DNA of 64,000 nt from Vicinamibacterales bacterium (GCA_030827135.1 JAURFE010000001.1:338569-402568); one strand, 5' to 3'; counted from the first letter of the stretch, positions 35,101 through 45,617 are shown. Numbers and translations: made by a program. Notes: generated from the letters alone by a model not told the origin.

Positions 35101-36303
35101 GTGCCCCCCATCATTTTCCGCAAAGGCCTCGACATGAAGGCTGCCGTGGCCGGAGACCTGGCGGCGGCGTATGACTCGGCCATTGTTGAGGAACTGCGGC
35201 AGTCCGGATTTGTCCGCACGCGCGGACGACTGACCATTCACCTCGCCCGGGAATTCGGATTCTGCTACGGCGTCGACCGCGCGGTGGACTACGCCTACCA
35301 GACGCGCAAGCGCTTCCCCACCAAGCGGGTCTTTCTGACCGGCGAAATCATTCACAACCCGCACGTCAACGATCAACTGCGCGCGCAGGGCATCCGGTTC
35401 CTGACCGATCCCGGGGAAGACGACTCGACGCTCGGCCCTGACGATGTCGTGATTCTGCCGGCGTTCGGCGTATCGGTTGGCGACATGGCGCGGCTGGACC
35501 AGCAGGGGTGCACGCTGGTGGACACGACCTGCGGGTCGGTGCTCACGGTCTGGAAAAACGTGAAGCGCTACGCCCAGGACGGCTTTACGTCCGTCATCCA
35601 TGGCAAGGTGACCCACGAGGAAACCCGGGCGACGGCGTCGCAAGCGACGCAGTATCCCGACGGTCACTACCTCGTTGTTCTCAACAAGGATGAAGCCGCG
35701 TTTGTGTGCGACTACATCGTCTCCGGCGGGGACCGGTCGGCGTTTCTGGCCCGGTTTGGCCGGGCGGTGTCTGCGGGCTTTGACCCCGACGTGCATCTGC
35801 AGCGGATTGGGTGCGCGAACCAGACGACCATGCTGATGAGCGAATCGCTGGAAATCGGCGAGATGTTCGGGAACGCCATGACCCGCCGGTATGGGCCCGA
35901 CGCCTTGCCGGCCGTCTTTCGGGCGTTCGACACTATCTGCAGCGCGACCCAGGAACGGCAGGACGCCGTGGTTGCGCTCTTGGATGAGGTGCCGCTGGAC
36001 CTGATGGTGGTCATCGGCGGCTATAACTCCAGCAACACCTGCAATTTGGCCAAGATCTGCGCCGAACGCTGTCCCACCTTTCATGTTGCCGCACCGGACT
36101 GCCTCGTCTCGGCCTCGGAGCTGCGACACCGGCCGATCGGGCTCCCGTCGACGTCTGCAGTCGCGGAAGCCATCGCCGCCGACTGGCTCCCCCGTGGACC
36201 GGTGACCATTGGCCTCACAGCCGGCGCGTCGACCCCCAACAACATCGTCGGACAGGTGGTCAGCCGGCTCGAGGCCCTGGCGGGCCCCGCGGGCCGGTCG
36301 TAA
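35101..36303 (+). CDS. ispH: 4-hydroxy-3-methylbut-2-enyl diphosphate reductase
   Basis: Last enzyme of the MEP isoprenoid pathway, giving IPP and DMAPP by a reductive dehydroxylation on a [4Fe-4S] cluster. The three cluster cysteines are C55 (GFCYGVDRA), C144 (DTTCGSV) and C280 (TICSATQ). The 400-residue length and the extended N-terminus (FRKGLDMKA) match the long form seen in cyanobacteria and plants rather than the approximately 310-residue E. coli enzyme. The frame starts with GTG at 35101, which keeps the FRKGLD segment typical of this form; ATG 35134 is an alternative. An 8-nt array occupies the region just upstream. Confidence 0.94.
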   Translation: MPPIIFRKGLDMKAAVAGDLAAAYDSAIVEELRQSGFVRTRGRLTIHLAREFGFCYGVDRAVDYAYQTRKRFPTKRVFLTGEIIHNPHVNDQLRAQGIRFLTDPGEDDSTLGPDDVVILPAFGVSVGDMARLDQQGCTLVDTTCGSVLTVWKNVKRYAQDGFTSVIHGKVTHEETRATASQATQYPDGHYLVVLNKDEAAFVCDYIVSGGDRSAFLARFGRAVSAGFDPDVHLQRIGCANQTTMLMSESLEIGEMFGNAMTRRYGPDALPAVFRAFDTICSATQERQDAVVALLDEVPLDLMVVIGGYNSSNTCNLAKICAERCPTFHVAAPDCLVSASELRHRPIGLPSTSAVAEAIAADWLPRGPVTIGLTAGASTPNNIVGQVVSRLEALAGPAGRS

Positions 36304-36336
36304 ACAAGCGATTTTGGCTGGGCGTAAGAGAAAGGT

Positions 36337-36867
36337 GTGAAAAGCAGATTTTCAGTTGTCGGCGCCGTGATCCTGGCCGTGACGGTGTTGAACCCGGGTT
36401 CCAGGGCGGAATCGGTGCAGACCACGGCCACTCAGACGAAGCCCCAGCCCCAGTCCGGCGGTCGCTCGGACGGCCAGACCCGTGACACCCAGCGAAGCCG
36501 CCTGCCCTTCTGGAAAGATCCCGCCATCATCAAGGAAGTCGGCCTGACCCCTGATCAGGCGAAGCGCATCGACACCCTGTGGCACGACCGCTGGAAGGAA
36601 ATGACGGGCCGGGCGGAAGAGCTGAGGAAGCAGGAAACCGAGTTGAAGCGGATAATTGCCGCGCGGACGGTCAGCCCCGATGTGGTGGCCCTGCAGATTG
36701 ACCGCGTTGAGGCCCAGCGCACCATGCTCTACAAGTCCCGGACCCTTATGCTGTATCGGATGGCCCTGGTGTTGACGCCCGAACAGAACAAGGGGATGCA
36801 GGATCTCTGGGACCGCCTGTTCGGGTTCTCATCCGGGGATGGCCGATCGGAATCCCGCGGCCGGTAA
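36337..36867 (+). CDS. Exported Spy/CpxP-like (LTxxQ) protein
   Basis: A 176-residue protein with a signal peptide (VVGAVILAVTVLNPGSRAES), a Gln/Arg-rich linker and a helical domain bracketed by two LTP-x-Q motifs, EVGLTPDQAKRIDTLW and MALVLTPEQNKGMQDLWDRLF, as in Spy/CpxP-type periplasmic proteins and metal-response regulators. It begins with GTG at 36337. It is 78 bases upstream of the TolC-like gene and on the same strand, so it may belong to the efflux cluster as a periplasmic stress sensor or chaperone; that role is inference. Confidence 0.7.
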   Translation: MKSRFSVVGAVILAVTVLNPGSRAESVQTTATQTKPQPQSGGRSDGQTRDTQRSRLPFWKDPAIIKEVGLTPDQAKRIDTLWHDRWKEMTGRAEELRKQETELKRIIAARTVSPDVVALQIDRVEAQRTMLYKSRTLMLYRMALVLTPEQNKGMQDLWDRLFGFSSGDGRSESRGR

Positions 36868-36945
36868 ATCAGGTTTCCACGAGTTGTTACAACCAGAAAG
36901 GTGCACAGCGCGCCCCCGGCGCGGCTGTCCAGACGGAGCAGGCAG

Positions 36946-38553
36946 ATGACGAAGCAAACGGCGAACGGAATGGCATGGGCGATTGTGGCGGCACTGGTGG
37001 TGCCGGCCATGGCGATGGCGCAGACGGCGGCGGTGCCGGTGCGCGGCGTGCAGGTGCAGGAGCAGGATCGCTACGTGGTGGGCCGTGCGTTGCCGCCCGA
37101 GGTGCCCGGTTCGCCGCGCGTCGAGCTGACGCTCGAGCAGGCGATTGAGCGCGCACTCGAGAAGAACCTCGACATCCAGAGTGCGAAGCTCAACCCGCAG
37201 ATCCAGGACTACACGCTGCAGGCGGCGCGCGCGAACTTCCGTCCGACGCTCAACGCGAACTACGGCTACACCAACTCGTCGCAGCAGTCGACCTCGCAGC
37301 TCGACGGTGGCGCGCGGGTTACGAGCCAGGTTAACGCCTTCGGCTCGTCAATGAGCCAGCGCCTGCCCTGGCAGGGCGGCAACGTGTCGGTCAACTTCAG
37401 CAACAACCGCAACGCGACCGACAGTGCCTTCTCCACGCGCAATCCGAGCTACTCGTCGAACCTGAATCTCCAGTACACGCAGCCGCTGCTGGCGGGCCGC
37501 ACCATTGACGGCCAGCGCAACGCCCTGCGCACCGGGGAAATCCAGAAGCAGATCGTCGACATCCAGTTGCAGACGCAGATCGAAAACATCAAGAACCAGG
37601 TGCGGACGCGGTACTGGGCGCTGCGCCAGTCCATCGAGGCGATTGAAATCCAGCGCCGCGCGCTCGACCTCGCCAATCGCCAGCTGGCCGACCAGCGCAT
37701 CCGCGTAGAAATCGGCACACTCGCGGAGATCGACCTCGTGCTCCAGGAAGCCCAGATCGCCACGACCGAGCAGGGGCTGCTCGCCACGGAAATCGCGTGG
37801 CGCAACGCCGAACTCGCGTTTAAACGCCTGCTGGTGGACAGCACGACGGACGAGTTCTTCCGGTCGACCATCAATCCGGTGGACCAGGTGTCGTTTGCCA
37901 TCCAGACCGTCGACATTCCCGGCGCCGTCACGCGCGCCATTGCCGAGCGCTCGGACATTGTGATCGCCCGCGAGCAGATTCGGGTGTCTGAGATGGGCCT
38001 CGAACTCTCGAAGAACAGCATTCTGCCGAGCCTGGGCCTGACCGCCTCGTACCGTCTTGCCGGCGTCGGCGGCAACGAATTCGCCCGATCGAGTCTGGGC
38101 GGCGCGCCGGTGCTCGTCAAGGAGAGCGGCTACCTGGATGCCCTGCGGTCGATTGCCGGGCTCGACACGCCGACGTGGTCGCTGAGCTTCAACTTCAGCA
38201 AGCCCCTCGGGCTCTCGGCGGCACGGGCGAGCCATCTGCAGTCGGCGTTGCGGCTTGAACAGCAGAAGACGACCCTCCGCTCCACCGAGCTCAACATCGA
38301 GACGGCCGTCACGACGGCCGGCCTCGACGTGCAGAGCACCTACAAGCAGCTGCTCGCGGCGCAGAAGACGCGTGAAGCGTCGGAACGCACGCTGCAGGCG
38401 GAACTGACCCGCTTTGGCCTGGGCACCATCACCAACTTCCAGGTCATTCAGGCGCAGAACGCCCTGACCAGCGCGCGTAACAACGAATTGTCGGCCACGA
38501 TTCGGTACATCAACGCGGTGGCGGAGTTCGACCGCGTGCAGCGAATTCAGTAG
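36946..38553 (+). CDS. TolC-like outer membrane efflux channel
   Basis: A 535-residue outer-membrane factor. The signal peptide ends near AMAMAQTA, followed by two TolC-type repeats with long heptad-rich helices: LEQAIERALEKNLDIQSAKLNPQIQDYTLQAARANFRPTLNANYGY in the first half and LRLEQQKTTLRSTELNIETAVTTAGLDVQSTYKQLLAAQKTREASERTLQAELTRFGLGTITNFQVIQAQN in the second. TolC-like trimers connect the periplasm to the outside. It heads a run of six genes with close spacing that encodes both RND and MacAB pump parts, and probably serves both. The start is ATG 36946 with GGAGCAGG upstream. Confidence 0.92.
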   Translation: MTKQTANGMAWAIVAALVVPAMAMAQTAAVPVRGVQVQEQDRYVVGRALPPEVPGSPRVELTLEQAIERALEKNLDIQSAKLNPQIQDYTLQAARANFRPTLNANYGYTNSSQQSTSQLDGGARVTSQVNAFGSSMSQRLPWQGGNVSVNFSNNRNATDSAFSTRNPSYSSNLNLQYTQPLLAGRTIDGQRNALRTGEIQKQIVDIQLQTQIENIKNQVRTRYWALRQSIEAIEIQRRALDLANRQLADQRIRVEIGTLAEIDLVLQEAQIATTEQGLLATEIAWRNAELAFKRLLVDSTTDEFFRSTINPVDQVSFAIQTVDIPGAVTRAIAERSDIVIAREQIRVSEMGLELSKNSILPSLGLTASYRLAGVGGNEFARSSLGGAPVLVKESGYLDALRSIAGLDTPTWSLSFNFSKPLGLSAARASHLQSALRLEQQKTTLRSTELNIETAVTTAGLDVQSTYKQLLAAQKTREASERTLQAELTRFGLGTITNFQVIQAQNALTSARNNELSATIRYINAVAEFDRVQRIQ

Positions 38554-38560
38554 TCACGCC

Positions 38561-39817
38561 ATGAAGAAGGTCCTCGTCATCGCCGTTCTGCTCGCGGGAG
38601 CCGCCGGCGCCTATTACTACTACCGCCCCGGCTCGACCACGGCGACCGGCCCTGCAGCCGGTCCCGACGGCGCGGGAGGTCGGGGCGGCGGCATGGGTAT
38701 GGGACGCGGCTCCGGCCGGCCCGCGCTGACGGTCGACACGGCGCCGGTCGCCCGCGGTGAAGTGATCGAGTACATCACCGTCGTCGGCAACCTCGTGGGC
38801 CAGGCGACGGTGGACGTGGTGCCCCGCGTGGCGGGACGTCTTGACTCGCTGACCGCCAGACTGGGCGACCGCGTCGCGCGCGGCCAGCAGATTGCGAAGA
38901 TCGAAGATCGTGAACTCCAGCAGCAGGTGAAACAGGCGGAACAGAGTCTTGAAGTGAACCGCGCCACGTTGAAGCAGCGCGAAAGCGACCTGCAGCTCCG
39001 GAAGACGACCATGGCACGGCAGCAGGAATTGCTGTCGAAGGGGCTGCAGACGCGGCAGGCCGTCGAAGATGCCGAAGCGGCCTACAACTCGGCTGTCGCC
39101 GCCGTCGATCTCGCACAGGCGCAGTTGGCACAGACGCAGGCGCGCATCGATGAACTGAAGATCACGTTGTCGAACACGAAGATCGTGTCGCCGGTGGACG
39201 GCTTCGTCGGCCGCCGCAATCTGGATCAGGGCGCGTTCGCCGGCGCAAACACCGTCATCCTGCAGGTGGTGGACATCTCCACCGTGCGGATGGTGTCCAA
39301 CCTGGTCGAAAAGGACTTCAAGCGCATCACGCAGGGCGTCCAGGCGGAAGTTGAAGTGGACGCGTTCCCGGGCGAAACGTTCTCCGGCACGGTCAGCCGC
39401 GTGGCACCGGTGTTTGACGCGGCGACGCGGACCGCGTCGATGGAGATCGAGGTCCCGAATCCGGGGTACCGGCTCAAGCCCGGCATGTATGCCCGCGTCC
39501 GGCTCACAGCCGAACGCAAGCCTGATGCCCTGACGGTGCCGCGCAATGCCGTGGTGGACAGCGAGGGGCGGCGCGGCGTGTTTCTGCCGGACGGCCAGAC
39601 GGCGAAATTCCAGCCGGTGCGCACCGGGCTGCAGGACAACACGAGTGTCGAGATCCTCGAGGGGCTCACCGAAGGCCAACGCGTCATCACGACCGGGGCG
39701 CTGGCCCTGCGCGACGGCGATCGGATCACCCCGATGAACATGCCCGGCGGCGCGGCCCAGGGAAGGCGAGGCGGCGGACGCGCGGGCGCCCAACCCGGCG
39801 GCCGTGGCGGACAGTAA
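38561..39817 (+). CDS. RND periplasmic adaptor (HlyD/AcrA family)
   Basis: A 418-residue membrane fusion protein, 7 bases after the TolC-like gene. It has an N-terminal membrane anchor (VLVIAVLLAGAAGAYYYY), a Gly-rich linker (GAGGRGGGMGMGRGSG), the first half of the lipoyl domain (VDVVPRVAGRLDSLTARLGDRVARGQQIAKIED), a long helical hairpin, the second lipoyl half (IVSPVDGFVGRRNLDQGAFAGANTVILQVVDI), a beta-barrel (EVEVDAFPGETFSGTVSRVAPV) and a membrane-proximal domain (LPDGQTAKFQPVRTGLQ). The tail is again Gly/Arg-rich. It should link the RND pump that follows to the outer channel. Confidence 0.93.
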   Translation: MKKVLVIAVLLAGAAGAYYYYRPGSTTATGPAAGPDGAGGRGGGMGMGRGSGRPALTVDTAPVARGEVIEYITVVGNLVGQATVDVVPRVAGRLDSLTARLGDRVARGQQIAKIEDRELQQQVKQAEQSLEVNRATLKQRESDLQLRKTTMARQQELLSKGLQTRQAVEDAEAAYNSAVAAVDLAQAQLAQTQARIDELKITLSNTKIVSPVDGFVGRRNLDQGAFAGANTVILQVVDISTVRMVSNLVEKDFKRITQGVQAEVEVDAFPGETFSGTVSRVAPVFDAATRTASMEIEVPNPGYRLKPGMYARVRLTAERKPDALTVPRNAVVDSEGRRGVFLPDGQTAKFQPVRTGLQDNTSVEILEGLTEGQRVITTGALALRDGDRITPMNMPGGAAQGRRGGGRAGAQPGGRGGQ

Positions 39818-39847
39818 CAGGACCCGGCATTTTTCGGAGCGAATGAC

Positions 39848-42800
39848 ATGAGCGTCCCCCGTCTCGCGATCCACCGACCCGTCACGATGTTCATGTTGTC
39901 GGCGATTGTGATCCTCCTCGGATCGATCTCCGTCACCCGGCTGCCGGTGGACCTGATGCCGGACGTGACGTACCCCAGCCTGACGGTCCGCGTCGGGTAC
40001 GGCGGCGTCGGCCCGGTGGAAATTGAGGAACTGATCGTCCGACCGCTTGAGCAGTCGCTGGCGGCCGTCCCCGGTCTTGAACAGGTGAACTCGACCGCAT
40101 CGGAAGGCTCGGGCACGGTCCGCCTCAACTTCGCGTGGGGGTCGGACCTGAACGAAGCGGCCGACGAGGTGCGCACCCGCGTGGACCGCATCCGGGGCCG
40201 GCTGCCGGTCGACGCCGACCCGCCGACCATTTTCAAGTTTGATGCGAACTCGCAGCCCATCATCGGCATCGGTGTGGAAGGCGACTTCGACCGCGTCACG
40301 CTGCGCGAAATGGCGGAGATCGATCTCGTCCCCAGACTGGAGCGCGTCGAAGGCGTGGCGTCGGTCACCGTTGATGGCGGTCTCCGTCGGCAGATTCGTG
40401 TCGAGCTCTCGCGCGAGAAGATCACGGCGCTCGACCTGCCGGTCGACCGGATCATCCAGACCATCCGTACAGAAAACCAGAACGTCCCGCTGGGGGAAGT
40501 CAGCGAGGGCGATACCACGTTCCTGCTGCGTTCGACGAGCCAGTTCGATTCCATCGACGCCATTCGCGACCTGATTGTGTTCACCCGCAACGGCGTGCCG
40601 GTCTACCTGCGCGATGTCGCGGAGGTCCGCGACACGACCGAGGACTTCCGGTCGTTCACCCGCATCAATGGCAAGGCCGGGGTGCGCATGCGCGTCACCA
40701 AGCAGTCGGGGAAGAACACGGTGGCCATTGCCGAAGACGTCACGGCGGAGATCGAGCGGATCAACCGCGACGTCCAGGGGCTGCGGCTGACGGTGCTCGA
40801 AGACCAGGCCAAGTTCATCCAACAGTCGATCTCCGCGGTGCGGGAAGCCGCGCTCTTTGGCGCCGTCCTGGTCGTCATTGTCATCTTCTCGTTCCTGCGG
40901 AACCTGCGCTCGACGTTCATCATCTGCACGTCCATCCCCATTTCAATCATCGGCACGTTCGGCCTGCTCTACTTCGCCGGCTTCACGCTCAACACCATGA
41001 CGTTCGGCGGGCTGGCGCTTGGTGTCGGGATGATCGTCGACGCGTCCATCGTGGTCCTTGAGAACACCTTCCGTCATATGGAGATGGGCAAGCCGCGGAT
41101 GCAGGCCGCGATTGAGGGCTCCGAGGAAGTCTGGTCGGCGATCCTCGCGTCAACGCTCACACACGTCGCCGTGTTTGTGCCGCTGCTGTTCCTGACCGGT
41201 GTCTCCAGCATCATCTTCACGCAGCTGGCCATCGTGGTCATCTTCTCCCTGTCGATGTCGCTGTTTGTCGCCGTCACCATCGTGCCGGTGTTGTGTTCAC
41301 GTCTGCTGGTGCTGCCGACGCCCGTGTCCGAGCGCCGTGGCCTGTCGGGCACGCTTTTTACGCTCAGTGAGCGGGCGCTTGACGGACTCAACGAGGCGTA
41401 TCGCCGTGTGCTGCACGTGGCCCTGCACCATCGGCCGACGGTGCTGTTGACGGCGGCCGGCCTGACCGTCGCGGCGCTCATGATCCTGCCGACTATTCCT
41501 GCCGAGCTGATGCCGGCGACCGACGAAGGCGAGGTCTCGGTGAACGCCCGCCTGGCCGTGGGCAGTCGCATCGAGCGCAGCGAAGCGGTCGTCCTCCAGC
41601 TCGAGGACCTGGTGAATCAGCACGTGCCGGAAGTGGTGACCGTCGTGTCCTCGGCCGGCGGCGGCGGGTTCATGGGGGGCGGCAGCGGCACCGCGTCGTT
41701 GACGCTGAAGTTGACGCCGAAGGACCAGCGCACGCGCAGCAGCGAACAGATTGCCACCGACCTGCGCCGGGTGCTGGTCGGGCTGCCGGGCGTCACGGTG
41801 ACGACACGCGCCTCGGGCGGCAACCAGTCGCTGAACCGCGTGTTGGGAAATCTGAACTCCGACAGCCGGTTGTCGGTGGAGGTGCGCGGCTTCTCGCTGG
41901 ACGACTCCAACCGCGTGCAGCAGGACGTGCTCACCCTGCTGCAGCAGACCGACGGCATCGCGAATCCGCAGATTGCCCGGCAGGAAGGCCGGCCCGAGTT
42001 GTCCATCCGCGTGGACCGGCCGAAGGCCGCGCTGCTCGGGTTGTCGGTGACCAGCGTCGCCAACGCCATCCGCACGAACATGGCCGGCACACAGGCGGCC
42101 GTCTATCGCGAACGCGGCAAGGAGTTCCCCATCGTCGTGCGCCTCCGTGAGGAGGACCGGTCGCAGACCGAGTCGGTCAGCGACGTGCTGATCAGCACGC
42201 CGGGCGGCCAGGTCCTGCCGGCGAAGAATCTGCTCACCGTCGACAGCGCGCGGGGCCCGACCCAGATCGACCGCAAGAACCAGGAGCGGATTGCCCGCGT
42301 GAACGCCGAACTGGAAGCGGGCGTGCCGCTGGGCGCGGCGGTCAAGGCCGTCCAGGCCAGGCTCCTGGAACTGGATGTGCCTCAGGACTTCACCGTGGGG
42401 TTCGGTGCCGAGGTCGAAACCCAGGCGCAGGCCTTTAATCAGCTGCAGATACTCCTCCTGCTGGCCGTTCTGCTGGTCTACGCCGTCATGGCCTCGCAGT
42501 ATGAATCCCTGCGCGATCCCTTCATTGTCATGTTCGCCGTGCCGGTCGCCATCATCGGGGTGGTGGCCTCGCTGAAACTGACGTCAACATCCTTCAGCCT
42601 TCAGGCGTATATCGGAGTAATCATGCTGGCCGGCATTGTGGTGAGCAATGCCATCCTGCTGGTGGATTACACGAACATCCTCCGCAGACGCGACGGCAAG
42701 CCGTTGCGGGAGGCGGTCGAGGAGGCGGGACGCACCCGGCTCAGGCCGATTCTGATGACCACCCTGACGACCATTCTTGGCCTGGTGCCGATGTCGTTGG

Positions 42801-42973
42801 GAATCGGTGAGGGCGCCGAACTCCAGGCCCCTTTGGCGCGGGTCGTCATCGGAGGCCTGGCGGCTTCCACGCTGGTGACACTGGTGCTGGTGCCGACGGT
42901 CTACACGTTGTTTGAAGAGGGTTGGGCTGGCTTGCGCCGAGGGGCGGCGCAGGCAACTCCGGAACGGGCTTAG
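39848..42973 (+). CDS. RND efflux transporter (AcrB/MdtC superfamily)
   Basis: A 1041-residue proton-driven efflux pump with the usual plan: helix 1 near the N-terminus ([17 protein letters not shown]), large porter loops, helices 2-6, a second internal repeat, and helices 8-12. Helix 4 has [21 protein letters not shown], so only the first of the two Asp residues of AcrB-type pumps (here D398) is present, as in many pumps of the MdtC/SwrC-like branch. Early segments [14 protein letters not shown] and [21 protein letters not shown] are typical of hydrophobe/amphiphile exporters. It lies 30 bases after its adaptor. The substrate is unknown; drugs, lipids or secondary metabolites are likely. Confidence 0.94.
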   Translation: MSVPRLAIHRPVTMFMLSAIVILLGSISVTRLPVDLMPDVTYPSLTVRVGYGGVGPVEIEELIVRPLEQSLAAVPGLEQVNSTASEGSGTVRLNFAWGSDLNEAADEVRTRVDRIRGRLPVDADPPTIFKFDANSQPIIGIGVEGDFDRVTLREMAEIDLVPRLERVEGVASVTVDGGLRRQIRVELSREKITALDLPVDRIIQTIRTENQNVPLGEVSEGDTTFLLRSTSQFDSIDAIRDLIVFTRNGVPVYLRDVAEVRDTTEDFRSFTRINGKAGVRMRVTKQSGKNTVAIAEDVTAEIERINRDVQGLRLTVLEDQAKFIQQSISAVREAALFGAVLVVIVIFSFLRNLRSTFIICTSIPISIIGTFGLLYFAGFTLNTMTFGGLALGVGMIVDASIVVLENTFRHMEMGKPRMQAAIEGSEEVWSAILASTLTHVAVFVPLLFLTGVSSIIFTQLAIVVIFSLSMSLFVAVTIVPVLCSRLLVLPTPVSERRGLSGTLFTLSERALDGLNEAYRRVLHVALHHRPTVLLTAAGLTVAALMILPTIPAELMPATDEGEVSVNARLAVGSRIERSEAVVLQLEDLVNQHVPEVVTVVSSAGGGGFMGGGSGTASLTLKLTPKDQRTRSSEQIATDLRRVLVGLPGVTVTTRASGGNQSLNRVLGNLNSDSRLSVEVRGFSLDDSNRVQQDVLTLLQQTDGIANPQIARQEGRPELSIRVDRPKAALLGLSVTSVANAIRTNMAGTQAAVYRERGKEFPIVVRLREEDRSQTESVSDVLISTPGGQVLPAKNLLTVDSARGPTQIDRKNQERIARVNAELEAGVPLGAAVKAVQARLLELDVPQDFTVGFGAEVETQAQAFNQLQILLLLAVLLVYAVMASQYESLRDPFIVMFAVPVAIIGVVASLKLTSTSFSLQAYIGVIMLAGIVVSNAILLVDYTNILRRRDGKPLREAVEEAGRTRLRPILMTTLTTILGLVPMSLGIGEGAELQAPLARVVIGGLAASTLVTLVLVPTVYTLFEEGWAGLRRGAAQATPERA

Positions 42974-42978
42974 TTGAC

Positions 42979-44760
42979 ATGAAGAAACTGATTTATCTGG
43001 TGATTGTTCTCGTCCTCGCGGGCGGTGGGTACTACTACTGGGACAGCCAAAAAGCCCCCGAGGTCCCGCAGTTCATGAAGGCCGCGATTTCCCAGGGCGA
43101 TGTCGTCGAAGTGGTCAGTGCCACCGGCACGCTGAAAGCGGAACGCACCTTCAACGTGGGCTCCAAAGTCTCGGGCGTTGTCGAGGAGCTGTATGTCGAC
43201 TTCAACGAGATTGTGCGCCGCGGGCAGGTGCTCGCCAAGGTGAACACCGACCTTCTCGAGACGCAGGTCAGAATTCAGGAGGCGAACATCGCGCGCCAGG
43301 AAGTGGACCTCGCCAACCAGCGGGTCCAGCTCGAGGACGCCCAGCGCAGCCTCGACCGGACCCGCAAGATGTTTGAGGCGAAGCTCGTCACGCAGCAGGC
43401 GCTCGAAGCCGCGGAACTGGCCGTCAAGAGCCGGATCGCCCAGATTGCCTCTGCCGAAAAATCGAAGGTGCAGGCCGACGTCAACCTCGACCAGGCCCGC
43501 CTGAACGTCACGGAAGCCACCATCATCTCCCCCATCGACGGCGTCGTGGTCAATCGCGTGGTCGACAAAGGGCAGACGATTGTCGGCTCGCAGCAGGCCA
43601 CCAAGTTCTTCGACATCGCGACCGAACTCACGACGCTGCGCCTCGAGGGCGGTGTCGACGAGGCCGAAATCGGCAAGGTGCGCCAGGGGATGAAAGTGGT
43701 GTTCACCGTCGACGCCTACCCGAACGTCAACTTCGAGGGCACGATTCAAATGGTCGGCATCAACCCGACCGTGCAGCAGAACGTCGTCACGTACACGACG
43801 GTGGCCGAAGTGAAAAACAACGACCTCCGCCTGAAGCCCGGCATGACGGCGTCGATGCGCATCGAAGTGGCGCGTCGCGACAACGTGATGCGGATCCCGG
43901 CGGGAGCCCTGCGGTTCCGCCCGACCAATGACATGTGGACAGCCCTCAAGCAGGAACCACCGACACCGGTGGGCCGCGGTGGCGGCGCCGGGCGCACTGG
44001 TGGCCCCTCCGCCGGGGCGGGCCAGACGGCCGCTCCAGGCGCGGCCCCCGGCCAGACGGCCGCTCCGGCCGCAACTGCCGGGCAGACGACGGCACCCGCG
44101 GCCCGCCCCGCGCAGCCGGCAGCCGCCGCCCCACAGCAGGCGGCCAACCCCTTCCAGGCGGGCAGCCGCGAAGGTCGACAGGGCACGCGCGAAGGCGACC
44201 GTGACAGTGGCGGCCGCACCGGCGGCGGCATGAGCACGCTCACGCCCGAACAGCAGAAACAGATGGAAGCGATTCGACAGCTTCCGCGCGATCAGCAGAT
44301 GGCGGCCATGGCGAAACTCGGGATCAACTTCGGCGGTCGTGGCGGCAGCGGCCGTGGCGGCCGTGGCGGCAACTCGGGCCAGACGGCACCGGCCGTCCCG
44401 ATGACGCAGCGCGGCGCGACGTCGATTGACGAACTGTTCCCCGAGTTGGTGCGACAGCCCACGCGCGGCCAGGTGTACGTCCTCCGCGCGGCAGACGCTG
44501 CACACCCCTTCGGCACGCTGGAGCGCCTCGACATCATGCAGGGCATCTCGGACGGGACGTTCACCGAACTCGTGTCCGGTCCGGCCGAACTGACGGTCGG
44601 CACCGAGCTGATCACCAACATCCTGATGCCATGGCTGACCACGACGACCACGGGCGCCGGCGCGCAGGGCAATCCCTTCTCCGGCCAGCAGGGCCGCGGC
44701 GGCATGCCCGGCGGCATGGGCGGCATGCCCACCGGCGGCGGCCGCGGCGGCGGACGCTAA
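42979..44760 (+). CDS. MacA-like adaptor with a large low-complexity insertion
   Basis: A 593-residue membrane fusion protein; MacA is about 370-400. An N-terminal helix (LIYLVIVLVLAGGGYYYW), a lipoyl half (VGSKVSGVVEELYVDFNEIVRRGQVLAKVN), a long coiled-coil hairpin, the second lipoyl half (IISPIDGVVVNRVVDKGQTIV), and a beta-barrel to about residue 312 (AGALRFRP) are present. The membrane-proximal domain should follow directly, but its next strand (GQVYVLRAAD) is at about residue 497. The intervening roughly 180 residues are Gly/Ala/Pro/Gln-rich and include a helical LTPEQQKQMEAIRQLPRDQQMA segment. A Gly-rich tail ends the protein. It starts 5 bases after the RND pump stop and precedes the ABC genes. 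Confidence 0.9.
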   Translation: MKKLIYLVIVLVLAGGGYYYWDSQKAPEVPQFMKAAISQGDVVEVVSATGTLKAERTFNVGSKVSGVVEELYVDFNEIVRRGQVLAKVNTDLLETQVRIQEANIARQEVDLANQRVQLEDAQRSLDRTRKMFEAKLVTQQALEAAELAVKSRIAQIASAEKSKVQADVNLDQARLNVTEATIISPIDGVVVNRVVDKGQTIVGSQQATKFFDIATELTTLRLEGGVDEAEIGKVRQGMKVVFTVDAYPNVNFEGTIQMVGINPTVQQNVVTYTTVAEVKNNDLRLKPGMTASMRIEVARRDNVMRIPAGALRFRPTNDMWTALKQEPPTPVGRGGGAGRTGGPSAGAGQTAAPGAAPGQTAAPAATAGQTTAPAARPAQPAAAAPQQAANPFQAGSREGRQGTREGDRDSGGRTGGGMSTLTPEQQKQMEAIRQLPRDQQMAAMAKLGINFGGRGGSGRGGRGGNSGQTAPAVPMTQRGATSIDELFPELVRQPTRGQVYVLRAADAAHPFGTLERLDIMQGISDGTFTELVSGPAELTVGTELITNILMPWLTTTTTGAGAQGNPFSGQQGRGGMPGGMGGMPTGGGRGGGR

Positions 44761-44762
44761 CG

Positions 44763-44802
44763 GCTGGGCAGATGGGCGGTTGGGTTGATGAGTAACTGGA
44801 GA
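44763..44802. repeat. 8-nt-period segment of different consensus
   Basis: GCTGGGCA, GATGGGCG, GTTGGGTT, GATGAGTA, ACTGGAGA: the 8-base spacing is kept but the shared core is TGGG. It fills the gap between the MacA-like and ATPase genes. The last unit carries GGAGAG, a possible ribosome site for the ATPase gene. Confidence 0.45.
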
Positions 44803-44810
44803 GTTGTCCC

Positions 44811-45590
44811 GTGCCGGTGATTTCTGTTCGTGATCTGATGCGCGTCTACCACATGGGCGACCATGAGGTGCGCGCGCTGCGTGGAGTGTCCCTCGACGTG
44901 GAACCAGGGGAGTTCGTGTCGGTCACGGGCCCCTCGGGGTCCGGCAAGTCGACCTTCATGCACATCATCGGAGCGCTCGATAAACCGACGAGCGGCAAGT
45001 ACATCCTCGATGGCAAGGACGTGTCCGAGCTGTCGAAGGACGATCTGGCCGGCGTGCGCAACCAGAAGATCGGCTTCGTCTTCCAGGGCTTCAACCTCTT
45101 GACGCGAACGACCGCGCTGGACAACGTCGAACTGCCCCTGCTCTACAACGGCGCCAAAAAATTCAAGGCGGCCGAACGGCACAAGCGCGCCATGGAGGCG
45201 CTCGACATCGTCGGTCTCGGGCAGCGGTTTCACCATATGCCCAACCAGCTGTCAGGCGGCCAGCAGCAGCGCGTCGCCATTGCGCGCGCGCTGATCAACG
45301 AACCGTCAATCATCCTGGCGGACGAACCGACCGGGAATCTCGACACGCGGACGAGCATCGAAGTGATGGGCATCTTCCAGCGCCTGAATGTCGAGCGCGG
45401 CATCACCGTCATGCTGATCACCCACGAGATGGACATCGCGGAATACGGCACGCGGCTCATCCGCTTCCGTGACGGCCGCGTCGTCGCCGACCAGAAAATC
45501 GCGCACCGTCGCAACGCAGCGGATGAACTGGCGGCGCTGCCGCCGCCGGAGCCCGACGAGATTCCGCACACGGACGCGGCGGCGCATTAA
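44811..45590 (+). CDS. MacB/LolD-type ABC transporter ATPase
   Basis: A 259-residue ATPase. Walker A is GPSGSGKST, the Q-loop is in [23 protein letters not shown], the signature is [15 protein letters not shown], Walker B is [12 protein letters not shown], and the His switch is [12 protein letters not shown]. The insertion and order of these motifs match the MacB/LolD/FtsE-like group, which energises tripartite efflux through a separate FtsX-type permease. The permease follows after 27 bases. A C-terminal extension of about 30 residues is acidic and Pro-rich. The start codon is GTG at 44811. Confidence 0.94.
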   Translation: MPVISVRDLMRVYHMGDHEVRALRGVSLDVEPGEFVSVTGPSGSGKSTFMHIIGALDKPTSGKYILDGKDVSELSKDDLAGVRNQKIGFVFQGFNLLTRTTALDNVELPLLYNGAKKFKAAERHKRAMEALDIVGLGQRFHHMPNQLSGGQQQRVAIARALINEPSIILADEPTGNLDTRTSIEVMGIFQRLNVERGITVMLITHEMDIAEYGTRLIRFRDGRVVADQKIAHRRNAADELAALPPPEPDEIPHTDAAAH

Positions 45591-45595
45591 CGGGG

Positions 45596-45611
45596 TTCCG
45601 AAGTTCAGGAG
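45596..45611. repeat. 8-nt-period units (2), supplying a ribosome site
   Basis: TTCCGAAG and TTCAGGAG in the gap between the ATPase and permease genes. AGGAG (45607-45611) lies 6 bases before the permease ATG and probably acts as its ribosome binding site. Confidence 0.55.
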
Positions 45612-45617
45612 TGGACG

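Noticed and set aside
38510-40822. Long minus-strand frame of 770 codons over the RND adaptor and pump
   Set aside because: It is antisense to clear efflux genes and lacks any recognised motif.
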